From NCBI GenBank assembly GCA_937139415.1, contig CAKZPS010000010.1, positions 1 to 60,127 on the forward strand: DNA of 60,127 nt. The letters are read 5' to 3'. Positions 18,244 to 24,805 of the stretch are shown here, piece by piece. The position numbers were made by a program, and so were the translations under genes. The notes under the pieces are model-generated. The model was not told the origin of the DNA, did no database searches, and saw only the letters and a list, made by a program, of their open reading frames with translations. This DNA is from an uncultured bacterium. Its GTDB lineage: Bacteria; Atribacterota; Atribacteria; Atribacterales; Caldatribacteriaceae. Position 1 is the first letter of the stretch. Each line of letters opens with the position of its first letter.

Positions 18244-19487
18244 GTGGAGTGGAAGACACGCTTCGCGAAATTCGCGAGAGGGCAGAAAAAGCCCTTGAGA
18301 AAAAGGCTCCTCTGGGACCGGATGTCGATTTGACCCGTTTCTATGAGTGTTCACCGCAAGAGCGCTTGGGGAGCTTAGAAGAGATTGCTGCCCAGTTACG
18401 TGAGGCGGCATTGTACGCAGGGGTAGAGTTCGAAGCACCCGGAGCGGGAACGTATCTCCAGGTGGATCGTTCGGCGGTGTATGAGCGGGTCATTAAGCCC
18501 TTCGAGGGGAAATTGGAAATTATGACCGTGCGTCGGGCACTTGAATTGTACCCCGAACTCGTCACCCAGTATTGGTGGAAACTCGTGCCGGTTGACGCCG
18601 ATAAGTACGCCGCCTTTACCGAGCTCTGTTTTACCGAAGGCTATTTCATCCGGGTTTTTGCCCACCAGAAGGTGGAGATTCCTCTCCAGGCTTGCCTTTT
18701 GGTTTCCGAAAGATCTCGGGTACAGAGTGTGCATAACTTGGTCATCCTGGAGGAGGGAGCGGAAGCGAATATTGTCACCGGGTGTGCTTCGGTGAGAGGA
18801 GTGGATGAGGGTGTTCATATTGGGGTGAGTGAGTTTTACCTCGATCGGAATGCACGACTCACGTTTACCATGGTGCACAACTGGGGGGAGCGCTTCCACG
18901 TCCGTCCTCGTACCGCAGTGCACATGGAAGAAGGGTCTTTCTACAGTAGTACCTATGTCCTTCTCAAACCTATAGCTTCTCTGCAAACCTTTCCGCAGGC
19001 TCTTTTGAATGGCAGAGATGCTAACGCTCAATTTCAGAGCATTATTTTTGCCAAGGGTGATTCGGTTATTGATATCGGTTCAACCGTGGTCTTGAGAGAA
19101 CAAGGATGTCGGGGTAATTCCATCTCCCGGGTATGTGCTATAGAGAACGCCGCAGTGTACACCCGAGGGAGGCTTATCGCTTACCACAACGACACCCAAG
19201 CGCATCTTGAGTGTAAAGGAATTCTCTTTTCTCCTCAGGCGAAAATTATTTCCATTCCCGAACTTGAGGTTCACGGCGCACCGCAGGCGCGCTTGTCCCA
19301 CGAAGCAGCAGTGGGTCCCTTAGAAGAAGAAACCATTAATTACCTGAGAGCACGAGGTTTGAGCAAGGAAGAGGCTCTGTCGCTTCTCACTCGAGGATTT
19401 TTGAATGTGGATATTCCTGGTATTCCCCTTGCTTTGAAACGGTATATCGAGGAAATTGTAGCCATGACCTCGCGCGATGTATTGTAG
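18240..19487 (+). CDS. sufB: Fe-S cluster scaffold SufB (SMS-type SufB/SufD family)
   Basis: Beta-helix scaffold on which Fe-S clusters are built, 415 residues. The C-terminal core reads HLECKGILFS, then PELEVHGAPQARLSHEAAVG, INYLRARGLSKEEAL and the ending GF motif. The Cys in ECKGIL occupies the position of the essential SufB cysteine. There is no separate sufD, sufS, sufE or sufU nearby, so the sulfur source is not evident here. It overlaps sufC by four bases (ATGA). Confidence 0.93.
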   Translation: MSGVEDTLREIRERAEKALEKKAPLGPDVDLTRFYECSPQERLGSLEEIAAQLREAALYAGVEFEAPGAGTYLQVDRSAVYERVIKPFEGKLEIMTVRRALELYPELVTQYWWKLVPVDADKYAAFTELCFTEGYFIRVFAHQKVEIPLQACLLVSERSRVQSVHNLVILEEGAEANIVTGCASVRGVDEGVHIGVSEFYLDRNARLTFTMVHNWGERFHVRPRTAVHMEEGSFYSSTYVLLKPIASLQTFPQALLNGRDANAQFQSIIFAKGDSVIDIGSTVVLREQGCRGNSISRVCAIENAAVYTRGRLIAYHNDTQAHLECKGILFSPQAKIISIPELEVHGAPQARLSHEAAVGPLEEETINYLRARGLSKEEALSLLTRGFLNVDIPGIPLALKRYIEEIVAMTSRDVL

Positions 19488-19489
19488 GG

Positions 19490-19732
19490 GTGTTTTTGGT
19501 GGGGGTTCAGGCGTACATCTTGATCCAGGTTCAGGCGGGGAGAGCGCAAGGCATTAAAAAGGAGTTAAGCCAAAGCCCCTACTTTTTGCGTATTGACCGG
19601 GTTATGGGACCTTTTGACCTAATTGCTTTGGTCGAAGTGGAGAGCAATCAGGAAATCGGTGAAATAGTGTTAAAAGAGATTCAATCTCTAAGTGGAGTCA
19701 AAAGAACGCTCACCTGTCCTGTTATTCCTTGA
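19490..19732 (+). CDS. Stand-alone RAM (Lrp/AsnC ligand-binding) domain protein
   Basis: A protein of about 77-80 residues matching only the C-terminal RAM domain of Lrp/AsnC regulators: QAYILIQVQAGRAQGIKKEL, the turn GPFDLIALVEV and the end GVKRTLTCPVI. There is no DNA-binding helix-turn-helix. Stand-alone RAM proteins form rings and bind amino acids or modulate full-length Lrp proteins. Start uncertain among GTG 19490 and GTG 19499. It sits between sufB and the LexA-like gene. Confidence 0.85.
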   Translation: MFLVGVQAYILIQVQAGRAQGIKKELSQSPYFLRIDRVMGPFDLIALVEVESNQEIGEIVLKEIQSLSGVKRTLTCPVIP

Positions 19733-19742
19733 GAAAAGGGCG

Positions 19743-20348
19743 ATGGAAAACCGAAAACGCATCTCTCCCAAGGGAGAAGAAATACTCTTTTTTCTCGAAT
19801 GGTACATTCAAAAGAATGGATACCCCCCCACCGTGAGAGAAATCGGTGAAGCCGTCGGTTTAGCTTCTTCATGTAGTGTTCATTACCATCTGCGGAAATT
19901 AGAGGAACAGAATCTCATTCGCCGCACCCCGGGTAAACCCCGGGCTATTGAACTCAATGTCCATCAAATGAATTTTCAGTTGGAAAAGGAAGTAGTGTTT
20001 CTTCCCTTTTTAGATAAGCTCTCCTTCACCAAAAGAGGCCTTGAGGTGGGGAATGCGGAAAAATTCTTCTTGTTCTCCCGTTCGCTCCTTGAGGATGAGG
20101 AATGTTTTGTTTTCCGGGTGAGAGACGATAAATTCCAAGGGTGGAATATTTTGCCTGGGGATTATCTCATCGTGGCCAAGAAGGATTCAGGATGTGCAGG
20201 GAGTCTCATGTTGGTGTGGGAAGGAGAGAAGGTTGGCGTGCGAAAGGTAGGAGAGAACGGAAGATTGATGATGGAGCCTGAATCATCTTCTCCTTGGGAT
20301 GCGTCAATGGTGGTAGGGAAAATTGTTGGCGTGTGGCGAAAGCTATAG
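19743..20348 (+). CDS. lexA: LexA-like repressor without recognisable autocleavage residues
   Basis: A 201-residue LexA-type protein. The N-terminal winged helix (about 1-65) is typical: YIQKNGYPPTVREIGEAVGL, SCSVHYHLRKLEEQNLIRR. The C-terminal S24-like domain is recognisable from FRVRDDKFQGWNILPGDYLIVAKK near 124-147. The GDSM serine position is Lys130, and the expected Ala-Gly cleavage site near 85-100 is not seen (PFLDKLSFTKRGLEVG). The catalytic lysine strand reads GEKVGVRKV, with Lys168 not clearly aligned. It is therefore probably a repressor that cannot cut itself, or one of different output. The preceding neighbour is the RAM protein. Confidence 0.8.
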   Translation: MENRKRISPKGEEILFFLEWYIQKNGYPPTVREIGEAVGLASSCSVHYHLRKLEEQNLIRRTPGKPRAIELNVHQMNFQLEKEVVFLPFLDKLSFTKRGLEVGNAEKFFLFSRSLLEDEECFVFRVRDDKFQGWNILPGDYLIVAKKDSGCAGSLMLVWEGEKVGVRKVGENGRLMMEPESSSPWDASMVVGKIVGVWRKL

Positions 20349-20360
20349 GGGTGATAGAAA

Positions 20361-20777
20361 GTGGTGGTGACCCAGGAACTTCGTCTTTCTACTTCCGGAC
20401 ATACCGAGATTATGAAAATCACCGAACAGGTGCGCGAGTTACTCCGTGGTTCTTGCCTCCGTCAGGGTGTGGTGTGTCTCTTTGTGCCGGGGAGTACCGC
20501 ATCGATTACCACTATGGAATTCGAGCCGGGTCTCATCGAGGATTTGCGTCGGGCATGGGAGAAAATTGCCCCCGTTCACGGAGAGTACGCACACAATGCC
20601 CGCTGGCATGATGGCAACGGTTATGCCCATGTTCGGGCGAGTCTCGTTGGTCCTTCACTCGTCGTTCCTTTTGTCGACGGAGAACTGCTCCTCGGTACTT
20701 GGCAGGATGTGGTTTTCATCGATTTCGACAATCGGTCCCGCGATCGGCGGATCATCGTGCAAATCGTGGGGGAGTGA
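20361..20777 (+). CDS. YjbQ/UPF0047 family protein
   Basis: A 138-residue single-domain protein. Family elements are visible: YAHNARWHDGNGYAHVRASLVGPSLVVP, then DGELLLGTWQDVVFIDFDNRSRDRR. The usual HTTA motif reads PGSTASITTMEFEPGL, a variant I associate with archaeal and thermophile members. Some relatives have weak thiamin phosphate synthase activity; the true role is not settled. GTG start with several GTG choices. It lies four bases before the Fe-alcohol dehydrogenase start. Confidence 0.88.
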   Translation: MVVTQELRLSTSGHTEIMKITEQVRELLRGSCLRQGVVCLFVPGSTASITTMEFEPGLIEDLRRAWEKIAPVHGEYAHNARWHDGNGYAHVRASLVGPSLVVPFVDGELLLGTWQDVVFIDFDNRSRDRRIIVQIVGE

Positions 20778-20780
20778 GCC

Positions 20781-21914
20781 ATGGCAGATACTTTTCTTTT
20801 CCGTCTTCCTCGAGAGATTTACTTTGGGAGTGGTCAAGGGAAGAGAGTGGGGGAGCTCGTACAGCGTTTCGGTGGGAAAGCCTTGGTCGTTACCGGAAAG
20901 CACTTTACCAAAAAGTACGGTATTTTAGATGAAGTCCTTGATTCTTTGCGTTCTGCCTCGGTCGAAGCGATAGTGTTTGACCAAGTGGAACCGGAGCCTT
21001 CCCTTGCTACCGTGGATCGCGGCCTTCGTTTGAGTTACGAAGAGAATTGTATCATGGTCATTTCCTTAGGAGGAGGGAGTGTCCTCGACTGTGGGAAAGC
21101 CATTGCCGGAGTGTGGGGAAACGGGGAGAGTGTCGTGCCTTATTTTACGAGCGGAAGTCAAGTTTCCCGTCCCGGATTGCCTTGGATAGCCATGCCTACC
21201 ACCGCCGGGACCGGCTCAGAAATGACCAATAACGCCGTACTCACTGACTATGAACATAACCTCAAAAAGAGCGTGCGTAGTCCCTTGTTCATCGCTACCA
21301 TGGCGATCATCGATCCTCTCTATACGCATTTTATGGACCGGTATTTAACGGCGGTAAGCGGTATCGATGCCTTAGTACAGGCGATCGAAGCCTATACCAG
21401 TCCTCGCGCCAATCCCATGACTGATTTTTTAGCCTTGGAGGCAACAGAAACCCTTTGGAGATATTTACCGCTTGCGGTTGAGGAAGGGAGTAACCCTGAG
21501 TATCGGAAGCAGATGGCCTTAGGGAGTATGGTGAGCGCCATGGCTTTTGCCAACACTTCTTCCGGTCCGGTTCATGGATTGGCGCATATGGTTGGTCCGG
21601 ATTTTCACATCGTTCACGGGGAGTCCTGTGGTCTCTTATTTCCGCCGGTAGCCCGTTTCAACGCCCAGATTCTTCGGGAGCGCTACATCCGTTTGGCGCA
21701 GGTTACGGGGTATGATACGGTGGAGGGATGGATTGAGGCTTTCGAACAACTTTTACGGCGCATTGGTTTGCGGACTCGATTGCGTGATTTCGGGAGGCGC
21801 AAGGAAGAGTTGCAGGCGGTAGTACGAGAAGAACGAATCGGACCCAATATCCGGGAGAATCCCCGTGCGATGGGTAAAAAAGAGTTAATCATGCTCTTAG
21901 AAGAAGTGTGGTGA
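20781..21914 (+). CDS. Iron-containing (group III) alcohol dehydrogenase
   Basis: NAD(P)-dependent dehydrogenase of 377 residues. The N-terminal Rossmann-like half has the GGGSVLDCGKAIA motif, and the metal half has SGIDALVQAIEAYTS, GPVHGLAHMVG and FHIVHGESCG, which supply Asp and three His ligands. The start ATG has GGGGGAGTGAGCC upstream. The substrate (alcohol, butanol, lactaldehyde or semialdehyde) cannot be told from sequence. It forms a tight series with the following cupin gene. Confidence 0.93.
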   Translation: MADTFLFRLPREIYFGSGQGKRVGELVQRFGGKALVVTGKHFTKKYGILDEVLDSLRSASVEAIVFDQVEPEPSLATVDRGLRLSYEENCIMVISLGGGSVLDCGKAIAGVWGNGESVVPYFTSGSQVSRPGLPWIAMPTTAGTGSEMTNNAVLTDYEHNLKKSVRSPLFIATMAIIDPLYTHFMDRYLTAVSGIDALVQAIEAYTSPRANPMTDFLALEATETLWRYLPLAVEEGSNPEYRKQMALGSMVSAMAFANTSSGPVHGLAHMVGPDFHIVHGESCGLLFPPVARFNAQILRERYIRLAQVTGYDTVEGWIEAFEQLLRRIGLRTRLRDFGRRKEELQAVVREERIGPNIRENPRAMGKKELIMLLEEVW

Positions 21915-21925
21915 GGAGGAATACC

Positions 21926-22261
21926 ATGGAATGGGTACGAGAGGAAGAGAAGGCTTTTCGTGAGGGAGATTGGGGGATTAAGTATCTCTTTCGGGGTCCC
22001 CGCCTCGATTGGGGAATCGTGTATCTCAAGCCGGGGACCAATATGGGAGCTCACTACCACGAGGAGGTGGAAGAAACCTTCTTCATTTTGGAAGGGAAGG
22101 GGATTCTCAAGGTGAATGGTCAAGAGATTCCGGTGGAGAGAGGAATGGCGTTTCGGCTCGAGCCTCACGAGAAGCACGATCTCTTTGCTCCTTGTGATTC
22201 TTCCCTAAAAGGCATTTTCATCAAGGTTCCTTACCTTCCGGAGGATAAGATCAATTGCTGA
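21926..22261 (+). CDS. Small single-domain cupin protein
   Basis: A 111-residue cupin. The first cupin motif is GAHYHEEVEETFFILEGKG, the second is GMAFRLEPHEKHDLFAP. His/Glu ligands for a divalent metal are present. Function unknown; small cupins often bind or isomerise sugars or act as metal-sensing domains. GAGGAGGAATACC precedes the ATG at 21926. The end overlaps the next gene. Confidence 0.88.
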   Translation: MEWVREEEKAFREGDWGIKYLFRGPRLDWGIVYLKPGTNMGAHYHEEVEETFFILEGKGILKVNGQEIPVERGMAFRLEPHEKHDLFAPCDSSLKGIFIKVPYLPEDKINC

Positions 22262-23142
22262 GGCGAGGAAAGCTCCTTGAAGAGGTTGCTTGGTCGCTTT
22301 ATGAGCGCTTGAAGCACTGTGATTTGTGTCCTCATCAGTGCGGAGTCAACCGCGTGCAGGGGGAGAGGGGTTTTTGTCGTGGGGGAGTGCACCCACGTAT
22401 AGCCAGTGCTCATCCCCATTTTGGGGAAGAAGCTCTCCTCAGCGGGAGGAGGGGTTCGGGAACCATCTTTTTTGCGGGGTGCAGCATGCGGTGCGTATAC
22501 TGTCAGAATTACTCGATTAGCCACGAGGACGAAGGAGAGGAAGTGAATATCGAGGTTTTGGCGCAAGTCATGCTCCAACTCCAAAGAGAGGGGTGTCACA
22601 ACGTTAATTTGGTCACCCCGACGCATTTTCTCCCCCAAATTTGTTTGGCTCTCTTACAAGCAGAGCAGCAGGGGTTTCGTCTCCCCGTGGTATACAATAC
22701 CGGTGGCTATGAACGGGTGGAAATTTTACAAACCTTGCGTGGGGTAGTGGATATTTATCTCCCTGATATGCGTTATGCTAAAGACGAAAGTGGTCAAAAG
22801 TATTCGGGAGTCCATTCTTATCCCTTTTTCAATCGGAAGGCGATCCAAGAAATGTTCGCTCAAGTGGATGGGGTACAGTGCAATGAAGAGAATGTTGTGG
22901 AGAGAGGAGTCATTGTTCGAATACTCCTCATTCCTCCTCTCCTTGAGGAAGCCAAGGAGAACTTGCGGTTTTTGGCTGAGCAAGTTTCCCGAGACGTTCA
23001 TATTACTCTGATGCGTCAGTATCACCCTGCGTACCGTGCCCATGAATATCCAGAATTGAATTGTTTCGTCGATCGGCAAAGGTATAGAGAGGTACTCCAT
23101 TACGGGCTAAAATTGGGTTTAAAAAACTTGATTCTCCAATGA
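22255..23142 (+). CDS. PflX-type radical SAM protein (pyruvate-formate-lyase-activase-like)
   Basis: A 295-residue radical SAM protein of the PflX (COG1313) group. It has an N-terminal cysteine set CDLCPHQCGVNR...GFC (about residues 22-42) and the radical SAM cluster motif GCSMRCVYCQN. The later parts YLPDMRYAKD and RQYHPAYRA are typical of the group. The target is unknown; relatives resemble glycyl-radical-enzyme activases but usually have no partner nearby. The TTG start has GGAGG upstream and overlaps the cupin gene. Confidence 0.88.
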   Translation: MLRRGKLLEEVAWSLYERLKHCDLCPHQCGVNRVQGERGFCRGGVHPRIASAHPHFGEEALLSGRRGSGTIFFAGCSMRCVYCQNYSISHEDEGEEVNIEVLAQVMLQLQREGCHNVNLVTPTHFLPQICLALLQAEQQGFRLPVVYNTGGYERVEILQTLRGVVDIYLPDMRYAKDESGQKYSGVHSYPFFNRKAIQEMFAQVDGVQCNEENVVERGVIVRILLIPPLLEEAKENLRFLAEQVSRDVHITLMRQYHPAYRAHEYPELNCFVDRQRYREVLHYGLKLGLKNLILQ

Positions 23143-23155
23143 AGGAGGGAGGAAT

Positions 23156-23677
23156 ATGGAAGAAATTTTGCGACAGGTCGCTGAGCTCATGGCGGTTTCT
23201 GCTCGTACTGCGCCGAAGGCGGGGGGCAAAGATTTTGTTACCACGAAGATATTGGTGAAAGATGAAGTGCAAAAATTAGGCGAAGCAATGGTACAATATG
23301 GAGAGGAAAGGGGAATTCGGGGTTTTGTTCGTGACGGTCAGAACGTGTTGAATTCCCAAGTGGTGCTTCTCATCGGTATTAAAGATGCGCAGGTTATGGG
23401 TTTAGACTGCGGGGGGTGCGGTTTCGATACCTGCAAAGAACTCGTGCCTCAGGAGAAGCGAGAATTTAAGGGTCCACAGTGTATGCTGCGGCTCTTAGAT
23501 TTGGGGATTGCTTTGGGATCGGCGGTGAAAACGGCATCGCTCTTCAATGTGGATAACCGCATTATGTATCGGATTGGCGTAATAGCGCGAAAGTTGGAGA
23601 TTTCGCAGGATGATATCGTGATGGGTATTCCCATTTCGGCATGGGGGAAAAATATTTATTTCGATCGCAAAGAGTAG
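23156..23677 (+). CDS. DUF2148 ferredoxin-domain protein
   Basis: A 173-residue DUF2148 protein. The diagnostic cluster-binding element GLDCGGCGFDTCKEL is at about residues 81-95, and ARTAPKAGGKDF is near the N-terminus. The family is found mostly in anaerobes and archaea and is thought to bind an iron-sulfur cluster. It follows the PflX-type radical SAM gene by 13 bases with AAGGAGGGAGG before the ATG, suggesting co-expression. Confidence 0.88.
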   Translation: MEEILRQVAELMAVSARTAPKAGGKDFVTTKILVKDEVQKLGEAMVQYGEERGIRGFVRDGQNVLNSQVVLLIGIKDAQVMGLDCGGCGFDTCKELVPQEKREFKGPQCMLRLLDLGIALGSAVKTASLFNVDNRIMYRIGVIARKLEISQDDIVMGIPISAWGKNIYFDRKE

Positions 23678-23687
23678 AGGTGAATGC

Positions 23688-24584
23688 ATGGGAGCGTTTC
23701 GGATTCAGGATATTATCGGGTTAATCCTGGCGATTCTCATTGTGGCAATTTTGGTGAGCATTATTTTAATCCTCCGAGAAAGTGCCCGTGAACGGAGACG
23801 ATGGGTAGATGAAGAAGAGGAAGAGGAGGGAGGGAAGGAGAGAAAGAGGCAGTTTTTCACGAAACCTTGGGAAGCGCATCGAGGGAAGAGCGAAGCATCG
23901 TTGGAAATAGAGGCAAAGAAGCGATGGAGCTCCCTACCACGCGAGCGCAAGGAAAGGGATTGGCGAGAAATAGGAGGAGAAGAAGGTATTGAAGAAGTGG
24001 TCGAAGAAGTAGTGAAAGAAGAACGGGTCATTCAAGAAGAGAAAGTGACGAAAAGTGTTTTTTCTGAAGAACAGGTTGAGGAAAAAGAGAAGATTCCCAA
24101 GGGGAAAGAGCCTAAGCAGGTCATTTTGGAACGCGCTCTTCGAAAAATCGAGGGATGGGGAGTCGATTTTGCTAAGCTCAAACCGGTGATTACCGAGGAC
24201 ATGTTGGTTTTTTCTCCTCTCCTTTGGGAAGTGAGGGGAGAGGTCCGTTCGGGCAAGGAATTAGGCGAGATCGTAGTGCATACCGTCTTTCGAACCATCC
24301 CGGGATACTCAGGCGAAGAGATCGTCGAACGGTATCGTTCGGGTGATGTTTCCATCGTGGAAAAGTTAGAAGCGAGGATTCGGACCCCGGAAGGACGTGA
24401 TTTTCTCGTGGCAACCCTAAGTTTGGACTACTTTCACATTCCCGAATTGGAAAGGGAAGTGAAAAAGGGTAATTTAGACCGGGAGGAATACGAGCTTTTA
24501 CGAGCCTTGAAGTTTGTCGATCGTGTTACCAAGAAAGAATTTGCCCGTACGGTGTATGCCCAAATCATGAGTGAGGAGGATTGA
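23688..24584 (+). CDS. Membrane-anchored protein with charged linker and unknown C-terminal domain
   Basis: Unrecognised, 298 residues. One transmembrane helix (about 8-29), then a very charged Glu/Lys/Arg-rich linker (about 30-150), and a compact alpha/beta-looking C-terminal domain (about 150-298, with VHTVFRTIPGYSGEEIVERYRSG and LSLDYFHIPELEREV). The positive-inside rule would put the linker in the cytoplasm. It follows DUF2148 by ten bases with AGAGGTG before the ATG. No function is claimed. Confidence 0.75.
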   Translation: MGAFRIQDIIGLILAILIVAILVSIILILRESARERRRWVDEEEEEEGGKERKRQFFTKPWEAHRGKSEASLEIEAKKRWSSLPRERKERDWREIGGEEGIEEVVEEVVKEERVIQEEKVTKSVFSEEQVEEKEKIPKGKEPKQVILERALRKIEGWGVDFAKLKPVITEDMLVFSPLLWEVRGEVRSGKELGEIVVHTVFRTIPGYSGEEIVERYRSGDVSIVEKLEARIRTPEGRDFLVATLSLDYFHIPELEREVKKGNLDREEYELLRALKFVDRVTKKEFARTVYAQIMSEED

Positions 24585-24596
24585 TGGGGAAAAAGG

Positions 24597-24773
24597 GTGT
24601 TACCGGTCCTTCATTTCCCGAGTCGTAAGCGGAGAGCTTGGAAAAAGGTGTATTGGATTCTTTTCTTGGTGAGTTGGGCTATTGTCCTCTTCCTATACCT
24701 CTTAGGAAGTTTCTTCTCCGATAGGCTTGTTTCCTTTGCTTGCACGGTGATACCACCTCTCTCTGTGTTATAA
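24597..24773 (+). CDS. Small single-pass membrane protein
   Basis: Open frame of 58 codons with a GTG start. The product begins VLPVLHFPSRKRRAWKK and then has a hydrophobic run YWILFLVSWAIVLFLYLLG followed by a short polar tail. A basic N-terminus followed by one transmembrane helix is a plausible small membrane protein. It lies between two membrane-protein genes. The ribosome-binding site is weak (GGGGAAAAAG). Confidence 0.4.
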   Translation: MLPVLHFPSRKRRAWKKVYWILFLVSWAIVLFLYLLGSFFSDRLVSFACTVIPPLSVL

Positions 24774-24774
24774 T
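24769..24774 (+). promoter_or_regulatory. Candidate -10 box upstream of the coiled-coil/LysM gene
   Basis: A perfect TATAAT lies 32 bases before the TTG start of the coiled-coil gene. It overlaps the stop codon of the small ORF. No good -35 at 16-18 bases is seen. Confidence 0.4.
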
Positions 24775-24805
24775 CTTGGCAAAGGATTTGAGGGGAGGTG
24801 GTTCT

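Noticed and set aside
18396-19031. 211-codon minus-strand frame across sufB
   Set aside because: Antisense of a secure SufB-family gene without domain evidence.
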